Of a DNA stretch of 64,000 bases, positions 28,170 to 43,959 are shown in pieces; the first letter of the stretch is position 1, and each line of letters starts with the position of its first letter. The notes below the pieces were generated by a model. It searched no databases. It saw nothing but the letters and a program-made list of their open reading frames with translations, and had not been told where the DNA came from. The stretch comes from Syngnathus acus (Eukaryota; Chordata; Actinopteri; Syngnathiformes; Syngnathidae), in NCBI RefSeq assembly GCF_901709675.1, contig NC_051102.1, forward strand, positions 7,537,412 to 7,601,411. The letters run 5' to 3'. Position numbers and translations under genes: made by a program.

Positions 28170-29863
28170 ATGCATCGCCGACTAATCGTGCTAGCGTCCT
28201 CATTTGCGCTCCTGAGCCTTAGCCTAGCGCAGCAAGGTAAGACAAGACAGGGTAGGTGCGACGAAGGTCGCATCGGACGTCTGTGCGAGTGCAGCACGGA
28301 TGAAGTTCGGACGGAAGATCTGGACGCCAACTGCCGCAAAGACAATGGCACGGACATCTGCAGCAACAACGGTGACTGCGTGTGCGGAACGTGCGAGTGC
28401 AAGAAGCGCGACAACCCCGCGGAGATCTACAGCGGCAAGTACTGCGAGTGCGACAACTTCAACTGCGACCGCGCCAACAACAAGCTCTGCGGAGGTAGGC
28501 GCCAGCGCTCGCCATGCACCCAAGCAAAAACTTGTTGAGGTTTTCATTTTGTTCATTTCGCATGTGTGGTCAGGCCACGGACGCTGCGAGTGTCGCGTGT
28601 GTGTGTGCGATGACAACTACACGGGCAGTGCGTGCGACTGCACCCTGGACATGTCCACCTGCCTGGCCAAGAACGGGGAGATCTGCAACGGCCGCGGAAT
28701 CTGCGAGTGCGGCGTCTGCAAATGCACCGACCCCAAGTTCCAAGGGCCCACCTGCGAAATCTGTCCCACCTGCCCCGGGGTCTGCGCCGAGCACAAGTCA
28801 GTACAAAAGAACAGCGCTCGGCCCGGGGCGCGACCAAAAACCACATGCCGGGATTTCAGGAGAATTGGCGCGACATCTTAATCACGGCTGTACCGGGTTG
28901 CCATTGAGCGAGGCATAGCACCCACCGTCGGCCTACTGAAACACCCAACTCCAAAATAGGGTCTTTAATATCCCAGAAATCATCCACTATCTTAATCAGG
29001 AAAAAAATATCCTAAATTTAATGGAACTTTGGTTCAGTTAAATTTCAAATATTTTCCTGAACTTCTCTTTTTTCCCCCGTGTATTACATTAGTATAATTT
29101 TTTCCCATAATATTCTGCAATTTTGTTTTGACTTTAGTTTCATAAAATTAACACTCCTCTCATTTTGTACAATGTGAGCTTTTTCCAATGTATTTTTTCT
29201 TTCAAAATTTTCAATATTAGTATTTCTTGTGTGGTTAGGGAATGCGTACTGTGCCGAGCCTTCCAGGCGGGCGAGAAGAAGGAAACGTGCGAGCGCGACT
29301 GCAGCTACTTTGTCCTGATCAAGGTGAAGGATCGCGAGAAGCTTCCTCAGCCCACCGACCAGAGCTTTTCCCTCGCGCACTGCAGGGAGAGAGACGCCAA
29401 CGACCGCTGGTTATACTACACCTTTGCTATCAGGAACGGCGTCAAGGAGGTCCACGTCGTCGAGACACTGGGTAAAAAACACACTCGACACATCAGTACT
29501 GTATGATGACAGACAGAGACCAAGAAGCAGTAAAGAACGTCCGCCTCCATCGCAGGGGTTGCGTTCCAAACTACCCTTGTAATAAGACCACACTTCCAAA
29601 ATAATGCAAACAAATTCAAATGCCTCAAATATAGTCATGGGGCACTGATCTCAGAGCCTTCCAATGTGCGTGCAGAAGATGTCGTCATGTTTGGCGACCT
29701 GGCGATGAGCTTCAAGGACAGCTTGGTGAAGCCCGATGTCATCTCCTCCTCCTCCTCCTCCCCTCCTCTCTCTTCCATCTTGGTGTTTGGAATTACCAAA
29801 TGGCTCAATCTCCTGTGGTGTTTTGCAACCTCCTCAGTCCTCGCTCATCTGTTTGCACGTTAG
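28170..29863 (+). CDS. Truncated integrin beta-1-like protein (signal peptide, I-EGF, beta-tail, GPI-like tail), 322 aa
   Basis: CDS = join(28170..28494, 28574..28796, 29239..29471, 29676..29863), all GT-AG and in frame. The ATG directly follows a polypyrimidine-AG acceptor, as in itgb1. Residues 1-22 are a signal peptide ending ALAQ-like (SLAQQ). Residues 23-29 are read from a former donor/acceptor remnant. Then come a partial I-EGF1, I-EGF2, 3 and 4, the HKEC joint and the beta-tail domain to about residue 260. Nearly all stalk cysteines are kept. The last exon is not derived from integrin: it encodes a six-Ser run, PPL, then a hydrophobic segment ending LAHLFAR and a TAG, resembling a GPI-attachment signal, or a TM with almost no cytoplasmic tail. 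PSI, hybrid and beta-I domains are absent, so it should neither bind ligand through a MIDAS nor pair normally with alpha subunits. One beta-tail Cys is Arg here (NDRW versus NDCW). The last exon is the least certain part: its acceptor has a weak pyrimidine tract. Skipping to 28574 or 29676 from the donor-like site at 28237 would also keep frame. Confidence 0.7.
28256..29471 (+). repeat. Duplicated itgb1 stalk block, copy A
   Basis: Three exons and two introns nearly identical to 37571-38797. Intron 1 differs by one GT dinucleotide. Intron 2 differs by scattered substitutions and a 9-base indel. Homology stops abruptly at both ends, close to the outer splice sites. Confidence 0.95.
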
Positions 29864-30063
29864 CGCCTCTCGTCAGAGATCCCGTCAAACAGTCGAGAAC
29901 AACAAATGAGCAATATTTTTGAGAAATTACATATTTACTCTTGTGTCATCATTTTATGGAGACAGCAATTCAAGATGACGTTATGCCATTGATGTATGCA
30001 TGTTGCAAGTAAAACATCTCCATGTCTGAATTATTAATCCACTTTGTGTATGTTTCAAATGGA

Positions 30064-30069
30064 ATTAAA
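30064..30069 (+). terminator. Candidate poly(A) signal of the itgb1-like gene
   Basis: ATTAAA about 200 bases after the TAG at 29863, in AT-rich sequence. It is the best signal before the itgb1 promoter. Confidence 0.35.
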
Positions 30070-30459
30070 CTCAAATACAATGTACTATGGAGTTCAAGCT
30101 GTTGGAATCACGGGAAATGCAAAATATAGTCCGTTGGTTTAATTGGGGCTCATTGTGTTGCGGTATACGGAATATCATTAGGAATCTTGAGAAGGTCATT
30201 CTCTGTCCAGCCTAAAATCAGACTTATACTTTTCAAGAAAGTAACAATTATCTAAACTGTAACTCAATTAGTCATTCTGAAAAATTACTCAAGGAAGTAC
30301 TGCTTATTGTTGTATGTCATGTATGTTGCATCGACTTGTAGCGCTTGACCGTCGGGTGACCTTGCCTGCAGCAAGATGGCGACCGCTCTGACGTATCCAA
30401 GCAACTGTACTGACTCATTCTGGTGTGCTTGATGCATTGGCCGCTATGTGCCGCCGTTG

Positions 30460-30852
30460 TAGCGGTGTGGGCGGGGTGTGTCCGCAAGAAGAAGGAAGAG
30501 GATTGTGCAGTTCATCAGTGGGGCACCTCACGAAAAAAAAAAAACGTCAAGTTGTTCCCAGGGAAAGGAGCAGTAGTTTCGGACCAGTCGAAGAAGGCTC
30601 TTCTCTGCGTGTCTATTTTGTAACGTATTTGTGGGGAAAACGAGGCAAGAAGTCCCCTAAAGCGGTGGAAAAGTTGTCCGAGTGAGAAAGGGAACAAAAC
30701 GAAGCCTGGCACCCGCCCCCACCCCCTCGCAGCTAACCGTCGACCCGCTACCATTCTTTCATTTAGCGACTTTTTTTCGTCGACAAAACAAGACATTTTG
30801 CTGGAGTGATAAATGTCATTGTGACTCTACTGGAAATAAGTGTCAGGACAAA
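30460..30852 (+). promoter_or_regulatory. itgb1: Candidate itgb1 promoter and 5' UTR exon
   Basis: A GC box-like GTGGGCGGGGTG lies near 30467. The region ends in a consensus donor (AAA|GTAAGTT at 30852/30853). A leader exon is needed because the first coding exon of itgb1 begins exactly at ATG after an acceptor. The transcription start is not determined. Confidence 0.45.
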
Positions 30853-33800
30853 GTAAGTTGTATTCCTAATAATTGACTTTTGTACATTTTGTTCACCTTT
30901 ACGAGTTTGTGTTGCCACGAATTGTGAGGCGACAAAAGATGGAATGTGTGTCTTCGGGCGACTACTTCAGGCAGTGGTTTAACATTTGAAAGAAAACATG
31001 CTTGTATGATCACACGGACGCCTTTTTTTAACAGCGAAAAACGTTTGTTGCGTTGGTTTAGTTTGAAGCTAAAGTAGGCCACCGTGCCGAGCAAACCACT
31101 TATTTGTTCACCGAACAAACTGCGAAAAAACGGATTTGCTACCTCTCAAATCTTTACTATTCTTCACAACCTGCTGGTTAAAAATCCATTTTACTCTAAT
31201 TGGCTCACTTTGTTGCATTTTGGTCATTTTATATTGTTGTACATTCGCATAAATGGTTTATGACAAGCTTACATTAAAGTGTTTATACCACGTACCTTTA
31301 AAAACAGCATTGCCTTCTAATATACGTACATTGTTAAGGAATCTTTGTAATGTGTTGAGTTTTATCAAGCCAGCTTGCCTGTTTTGGTCTTGTAATATCA
31401 TTTTGAATCTCTGGGGGGCGACGGTGAGTCCCAATCGGAACCCAACACAAGAAGAAGTAACTGCACTTTTCAGACGCAAACATACCCAGAAAGTCAAAGG
31501 TTGTGTCAAAGGCCACATTTTGGGTCGTGTTTTTCGGCTGTGTGACAAGAGGTCCAGCGCAACTTGCCCTCGCTAGGTTTCCAAATTCTAGAAAGGCAGG
31601 CTGGGTCAATCCAACTTTACGCATGTCTTTTTTTTTTTTTTTTTTTCTTCCATTTATCGGACATCCTTGCGACACAGCGCGAGTTGAAAGTCTCCCGGTA
31701 GACCGCAGTGCGGTTCTGTTTTAGTGTGTGTATCAAGTTCAGTAGTCTTCAGGGAGGTCTTGCCAGGCACTCTTTGGTTAACCAAACTCTTCTGGTCAGG
31801 CGGAACTGCAGAAGTCGTCTTTATCTTGGACAAGTTGAGACTGGTTGGCCACCGCCTGCCTGCCTCCCTGGCTGGCTTCCCGCTAAGGAATTGTAGCCTG
31901 AAGCTTTGTTTTTTTTTTTTTTGCATTGACTTGTTCATATCGTTTAGCAACCAATAGAAAATAAAATCTTTAAAAGTCAAATCACAGAAAATGCGAAGGA
32001 TTTGTCCTGTTGATTGGAGACATGAGGGACAGTGAGTCATTTCCTTAGCAAAGTTTTTTCCACAGGCGGCGTGCGTATAAAGTTGGCGGGGTCATTCTGT
32101 TTTACGCAGTCCAAGACCACGTCATTCCCCATCCTCCCCTAGTTGTCATCTTTGAGTCATGGATGACGACTTCTTTTCCTCCTACGACTCCTGTCACATT
32201 GCAGTGAAGCCTCCAAAGTGGAGCATGAGGAAGTTGTCTTCTTCACTCTGTGGGAGCTGACCCAAAACTCTCCAATAGCGATTCAATCGACTTAACTTTT
32301 TCCATCAGGCAGATGAAAAAAATGATGTCATTGCCGGGAGTGAATCAAACGGGTCTGTGGTGTTTCGTCACTCTGTCGATCATCATGGAACTTGGCGTCG
32401 ACGCCAACGTGACCGAGCGAAGCCCGCAGATGAGAACCTCTAGTAGATTTTTAAACAGCATCTGAAATACGGATGTGCTTAAGTTGGAATGTATGAGCTC
32501 ATCCCTAAGAGGTTTGGGATCCCATCCTTGTGCTTCACCGTTCTGTTGGCTTACTAAATTGGAATGTTGCTTGGCTGTTTCCTTCCGAATGCAAACTTTT
32601 CAAGACAGCTCTTATCACAATTTGTTATTTCCGTGTCCGATTAGCTTAACCCCATATTAACCCCACTGTGGCTTATTTAAATAAGGTATGATTTCAAATG
32701 ATTTGATTTCTTTTTACACTGTCAACATTGTGAATAGTCATCAGTTAACTGCGATCTGTCCTGACGCAACTCAAGATGCTCCTGCTTGTAGTCGGGAATG
32801 AGGAATTGTGGCTTACCCAAGGCGTGGTTTTGATGAGGGCAAGAATTGCGAAGTCAGGCTGGGAGTGTTTGTTTGGTGTTGGCGAGGCCGAAAGTGGACC
32901 AGCTGAAGCAGCAGCTGGGGTACGCCGTCTGTCTGACCGAGTGGCAAAGCGAGGAGGGGGATGGCTGGACAAATGGGACCCCATGCGTGACCGTTGAAAA
33001 TAAACAAACAAGCAAGCCATCAAAATGCTCTTTAACTGTATTAAAAACAACAACAGGAAAAAAGCAGCAGCGGAAGCAAAGCATAACAGGAAGTAGGGTC
33101 CAAAAATAATAGTCACGTTTGTCGCTGTAGTTTGTGATGTTACTTGTTATTTCTCAAAACATGCTAAACTTAAGTCTTCCCAGGTTGCGTCGTTGAAGTC
33201 GGTCTAAATGTTAGCAGATGTGCTCTTAAGCAAAAGTACAACGAGCCCTTTTTTTGAAGCATAATGGCCACATATCTTGTTCGTTTATCCCTGTTCAATT
33301 TAAGCGTGATAAAAGTACACATGTGAGTCATGAAGGTGAGTGTCCTTCCTAAGTCATGATCAAAAAGCACCTCCGGGCGCCAAAACAGCGAGGCTCAATG
33401 ATTCACCGCCACGTCTGCTGCATGCCGCTTGCATGTCCTCACGTGATGCGGCCGAGCCCAGCTGGACTGTTGTGCTTTGTGCAAATGTGAGTTTAGTTGA
33501 ACCTAACCGCTCAAGAGAAGTTCCACTTCCATTTTAAAGGCATGATGTACATTTGTTTCTAATAATATTGTCGTTCAGTCATGTTGTTGCTGTGAAAGTT
33601 GTTGGCAAGCAGGTCACGTGACCCGACGCGACAGGATGTCATTGCTTAGAGCAACTTGGCAAGAGTGCCTGCCTGCCACAAGTCTGCTTTTTTGTGTCTG
33701 TATGTCGGAGGTGTGAATTTAACATTTAACACCCAACCTTTCCATCACAGCTGGGAAAGCCATTTTCTGTGTGCGCACGCTTGTGTGTCTGTGTGTGTGT

Positions 33801-34014
33801 CTGTTTCACACTGGGATGGCTGAGATTCTGTCTGACCAAATATGGGCATGGTATGAGTTGACCCCCCCAACACACACACACACACACACACATACATGCT
33901 GTGGTCATTGTGATGATCGTTGTTTCCCCGATGTTTGGGTTGAGTCATGCCGGGATGAACATACAAATGACGAATTATTGATTTGTCTTTTTTGTGTTAT
34001 GCTTTTGTCTCCAG
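30853..34014 (+). other. itgb1: itgb1 first intron (3.2 kb, inferred)
   Basis: No exon was recognised. It includes a (CA)n run at 33870-33893 and poly(T) tracts. First introns of this kind often carry enhancers, but I see no defined element. Confidence 0.5.
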
Positions 34015-39463
<5,449 letters not shown>

Positions 39464-40530
39464 TGGAGCGAGCATCTTGTTCTCCAAGAAAACACTGTAT
39501 GGAAAAGAAAATCGGGGATATTTTTGTGTTGTCACTCTTTTATTTTGTGCCACGTTTGCTCCCATTTTGCTATGCATTAACTGCAGTTTTGTTTGTTAAA
39601 AAACTTGCCTCTTTTTATTTTTTTCATGAGAAGGTGCGGTACTGATACTCATCCTTAGAATTGTGTTTTTTTTTTCTTAATCTTGGTACCGGATAGCCTC
39701 CTAAGTGTGCCTTTTTTGAAGCCATCAGTGTTTTTATGGGATGTTGATCCAGAATAAGTGTGCCAAGTGGTATGTAGTGTGCGTACTTGCTGAGGATGTG
39801 AATTCTATCGAAGCGTATTGCTGCCAAAGAAAAGAAAAGTTCATGATCACGTGCTAAGGTGATAAGATTAATGTTTTGGTGTGAAACGTTTTACGGTACA
39901 ACTCGATAAATGTGATATTTGGCATTCGGCAAAACAAATACTTCTGGCTGAGGGCACTGGCGGAAACGAGTGTCTTTTGTTTTTTTTTAAGATCCGGAGC
40001 CTTTTGATACACAAAGAAATTGCACCCTTTTGTCTTCCTGAAGCAAAAGTCCAATTCTTCATTTTGCAAAATTTAACATAAAATTTATCAATCAAATGTG
40101 ACATGTATTGTGTTAGAACGTGATATTGAAGTTTTTTTTTCTGTGTGACAGCAATATTTTCCCCATTGCGGTATGTTTGGGTTCTGTGTAAAAAGCCATA
40201 TTCATAGAACATGCTGGGTGCTTGATTAGATTGGCTTTGATTGATGGATGGAACCAATCACTTTTAACATGTGAAAACATTAGTCAGTGTACAGAACTTT
40301 GTAGGACTTGTTTTGTTTCTAAAGCCAACTCAGGTGCTTAACTTCTTCACAGCGTTGCCAAATATACACTTAAACACGCCATTTTTCTTTATTATTATTA
40401 TTTTTTTACTCAATTACTTTATTTGATCAAAGGAAGGAAAGCGGGAAGTGGATTGTGACGATCAGGGCTAGGGTAATGTTTGTTTTTAAAGACATACTAT
40501 GTTCAGATAAAGAGGTTTCACTCGATTCCA

Positions 40531-40941
40531 TTTGTTCTATTTCATCCCTGCTGATCGCCAGGAGGTGGTGCTTAAAGCATTGAATGTTTCCTTCATGCAT
40601 GCATACCAAATTAGTGTGACCTACCGACCTCTGGATGACCCCAGTGTCACCAAAGGTTTGTTTGCCCTTTTCGTCTCCCAGCGTTGTCACTCGACCCAGG
40701 ACTGTTTGCACATTTTGGGGTGCCTTGAGAGGAGTACCGCCGGAGGATAATTGTGTTGCTGCCTCATGGACCACACCCGACCGACACTCTTGCCAGGTTT
40801 CATCACGTGGATGTTGCTCAGCCCCATCCATTGGGTGTGGTCTTCCGTTCTGCTAAGGCTTCTTAGTGAGGTCTGTGATTCCTCATGACTATGCTGGTAT
40901 TGCTCATTCAGAGGCAGTCAGCAGGGATGAAATAGAACAAA
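40531..40941. mobile_element. MITE-like element 1 with perfect 24-bp terminal inverted repeats
   Basis: The arm at 40531-40554 (begins TTTGTTCTATTTCATCC) is the exact reverse complement of 40918-40941. The interior has no transposase. The left interior (about 40536-40645) is a diverged inverted copy of 41040-41165 in the neighbouring element, so the two belong to one family. Confidence 0.75.
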
Positions 40942-40957
40942 AGTTACAACTGTAACT

Positions 40958-41174
40958 ACGGTTCTATGAATCCCGAATGACCGCCACGGCATCTTGTCAT
41001 TCAGAATCCTTGCGTTAATGTGAGAAGATTCCGTAGAAAACTAATTACCTGTCCACTGGTCATCCAGGGGTCATAGGTGACTAATGCATATTCAAACTGC
41101 TGTGCATGCGCAAAGGAAACATTCGATGCTTTAAGACCCGCCGCCTGGCAGTCATTCGGGATTCATAGAACCGT
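40958..41174. mobile_element. MITE-like element 2 with perfect 24-bp terminal inverted repeats
   Basis: The arm at 40958-40981 (ACGGTTCTATGAATCCCGAA...) is the exact reverse complement of 41151-41174. It is a 217-bp non-autonomous element, 16 bases from element 1. The arms of the two elements align with each other (GTTCTAT..ATCCC core). Confidence 0.8.
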
Positions 41175-41245
41175 TGTTAGTCCTAATTTTTGTTTTGAGC
41201 GCCTTTAAAAAAATGTCATTTGTGTGTTTCAGAAATTATTTATTG

Positions 41246-41251
41246 AATAAA
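41246..41251 (+). terminator. itgb1: Candidate itgb1 poly(A) signal
   Basis: AATAAA 1.78 kb after the stop. An alternative is AATAAA at 41443-41448. Confidence 0.4.
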
Positions 41252-41719
41252 AAAATGCAATTAATTGGTCTTTACATTTTGCTCTATTGTGCTTAAATGC
41301 TTTTGTAGTTTATGTAATTTTACAACATGCAAAAACGATCAACCTGGACAAAAATAGATCAATTAAAACGGATTTATTTTAGTGTATAATTTTGCTACTG
41401 TTTTTGCTTCCTGACAAAATGTTTTTGTTTCAAGGTTTTTATAATAAAATACTCTGTCATTGTGTCATTTCATGTAATGGTGTTGTTTTAAGTTATATAG
41501 TTTGCAAAGCAACCTGAGACGTTATGTCGTTCATTTCTGGCGTCAATAGGGGACGCTATTGCCCAACATTGCTATCTGAGCTGAGTGAAAATTGGCGAAT
41601 TAATCTTTTAAATTAACGCCAAATTACAGCGGTAAGTTTTTTTTTAAATGTTGACGGCTAATGTAATTACATGAAATGAACGAAAAGGGACCATTGACAA
41701 ACTTAAGCCCTTAAAAAGG

Positions 41720-42173
41720 ATCCACATTTCTCGAAGACTTCTTGACCAATTGCGTGCCGATCTCTGCCCCGTGACGCGTGACGCCACCACCCCTCCATCT
41801 CGCCTTCTGCTGATTGGTGGCCGTCGTAGTCCAATCAGAAGGCGTCTCTCTCAGCAAAGTTGTTAACCCCCAACAGTAGCACTTTTGGCGACCACCTCTA
41901 CTTTCAACCTGTTTCCAAATCGACAAGGAAATTGACACGTTCATACGATAAAACTCCTTTTTGTCGAAGCAAATGGACACCACCGAGATGTTTTCCCACC
42001 ACTCTACCGTAACAATGGTGAAGGGAAGGAAAGAGAAGCTTGCCTGAAGCCTTCATTTTATTGGGGCTAGTTGTAGCTACGTCGTTTTTCCTCTCCTTTT
42101 TTTCCCCTCAACTCGTGAATAATCGCCACCATTTGGATTATTTAAAGTCGCCGTTTGGGAAACGTCGTGTCCT
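41720..42173 (+). promoter_or_regulatory. Candidate promoter and first exon of an unassigned transcript
   Basis: Two oppositely oriented CCAAT boxes (GATTGG near 41813, CCAATCAG near 41832) lie in locally CpG-rich DNA. About 340 bases downstream is a consensus donor (CCT|GTAAGTA, 42173/42174). The same strand then has a well-formed exon at 42985-43109. It may be an alternative leader of epc1 or an independent non-coding RNA. Confidence 0.35.
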
Positions 42174-42984
42174 GTAAGTATCCCTCGTCATGTGTGTTCT
42201 GGAAAAGAGAGGCACTATCGTATCGAAAGAATATTTTTGCTAATGATTTCATTACACCGCAAACGAATTCTGAGCAGCACGAGATCTGTATGCCCCCCCC
42301 CCCCTCCCCAAAAAAGTTTCGTTAGTATTTTCGGGATCAGAAGCCAAAATGTGTCGATTTCAAGATGTCTGTGACATGAAGTTGCCTTTTTTTCTTCACA
42401 CGACTGACAAAACCAGAAGGTCGTAAACGTCATTTGCGATTTAGTTGCTCGTCGTTCGATTATTTGAAAAATACCCTCCCTGATTTCCCAGGCTCTGTTT
42501 TCGCCTCGTTTTACTCACAATTGGTGCCATAGAACATAATTTTTCTTCTACTCTATTTGATAGCTGAAAACATTGTCGTCTGCCAGTTTTTTTTTCAGGG
42601 GCGTGTAGCTCAACAACGCCACAATTCCTTTTAGAGGTAGCTTGTGGAACTCCACAGCCCTAATCTCCCTTTACGGGAGACATTTTTTTTCCACTTTTAA
42701 AACAGAATTCCCGAATGTCTCGATAGCATGCATTCGTCAAATTACATCTAAGACGAAAAATGATATGTTTCTTGCTGTACTGCAATTAGCTCGTTTTATG
42801 AAGTTCCGATGTTAAAATTTAAAATAGATTGATCACTTGATACTAATTGAATTAAGAATTATGCTTCCCCCACGTTTTGTTCTATGAGCGTTGTGCGTTG
42901 GTTGTGACGTTAGCTACTAAACTGACGCTGCCGTTTTAGTGATGAAGATTTGACAGTGTGGTAAAATAATTTATGTTCTCGCAG

Positions 42985-43109
42985 GTGCTCACCATGGATG
43001 TATTGGATTTATCGGACTTCATGTGCTTCATAGATTTTAAAAGAGAAGTGGAATTCATTTGGCGTGATCCTGGATAAAGTTTGGATAAACTTTGTCTTCG
43101 CTATGGCTG
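42985..43109 (+). other. Candidate spliced exon between itgb1 and epc1
   Basis: It is bounded by an acceptor (TTCTCGCAG|GTGC) and a strong donor (GCTG|GTAAGTT). Inside is a 27-codon frame opening with CACCATGG, a good initiation context, at 42994 and closing at a TAA. A second ATG lies three codons before the donor. The peptide matches nothing I recognise. The second frame does not join epc1 exon 2 in phase, so this is either a leader exon with an upstream ORF or a separate transcript. Confidence 0.35.
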
Positions 43110-43959
43110 GTAAGTTGAGACTTGTACGTACGTATATTTGTGAACTTTCGTCCAGTTGAAATCAAAGTTGAGGATTGCGTTTTTCCATGTTGAATTCTGG
43201 TGCTTCTACGCTTGTGTCCACTAGATGGCGACACAGCAAAGGTTCTAATCGGTTTTTCAAATATTTAGCCGAATGGATTAAATAAATGTAACGTTACGTA
43301 AAACATTTTATGACCTGTTTTAGACAACTGTCTCTAGTCGGTAATTGGGACATTTAAGTCTCATGACTAATTCCCAACCTATTTACCATTCATGCAATGA
43401 TTTGTTAAACTATTATTGAAATATGAATTATCAGGATCAAGTTGTTGAGATGTTGAATTTTTTTTAACTACAAATTAAGGAATTTGTAATTACCGGAATC
43501 ACCTTTCAGTTGAAAACATGATTTTTTGTTTATTAAATATCAATGAAGGTTAATACTGCATTTATTATGATTTAATTACGCAGTATAAGTAGCTAGTAAA
43601 AACAAAATTGAAAAATTGTTCACCCTTTAGTCACATGTAATTTTCGTCAATATAAAAATGATTCAAAATATGTATATATTTTAAAAACTGTATTAATACC
43701 CATATTTTGTCATTGGATATTATTTGTGGCATACGTTTGTCTATATTGTCATTTAATGCGAATATTTGTATTATTGACATTGTGAAATTACTTGTTTTGT
43801 GAATTTGACATTAGTATTTGTTTTCAGTTTTTTCCTGCAAATGTTGGTCACGTCAACGTAATGTTTTTTTTTTTTTTTTTTTTACGTAATTTTTTTATCC
43901 TCAACTATGCCGTATTAATACACAACTAGAAAGTCACATCGGCACCAACATAAATTGCA

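Larger units (their letters stand above)
39464..41450 (+). other. itgb1: itgb1 3' UTR (inferred) and downstream flank
   Basis: No AATAAA was seen in the first 1.7 kb after the stop. The first is at 41246, and another is at 41443. If these are used, two inverted-repeat elements (40531-41174) lie inside the transcript. Confidence 0.4.

Noticed and set aside
28170-29863. Reading the beta-1-like gene as a plain pseudogene
   Set aside because: All four exons are open and in phase, and the stalk cysteines are nearly all kept. Expression is unproven, so a young decaying copy cannot be excluded.
28170-29863. Calling the truncated gene itgbl1
   Set aside because: ITGBL1 as I know it is built of about ten I-EGF repeats and has no beta-tail domain. 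Here the sequence is near-identical to the local itgb1.
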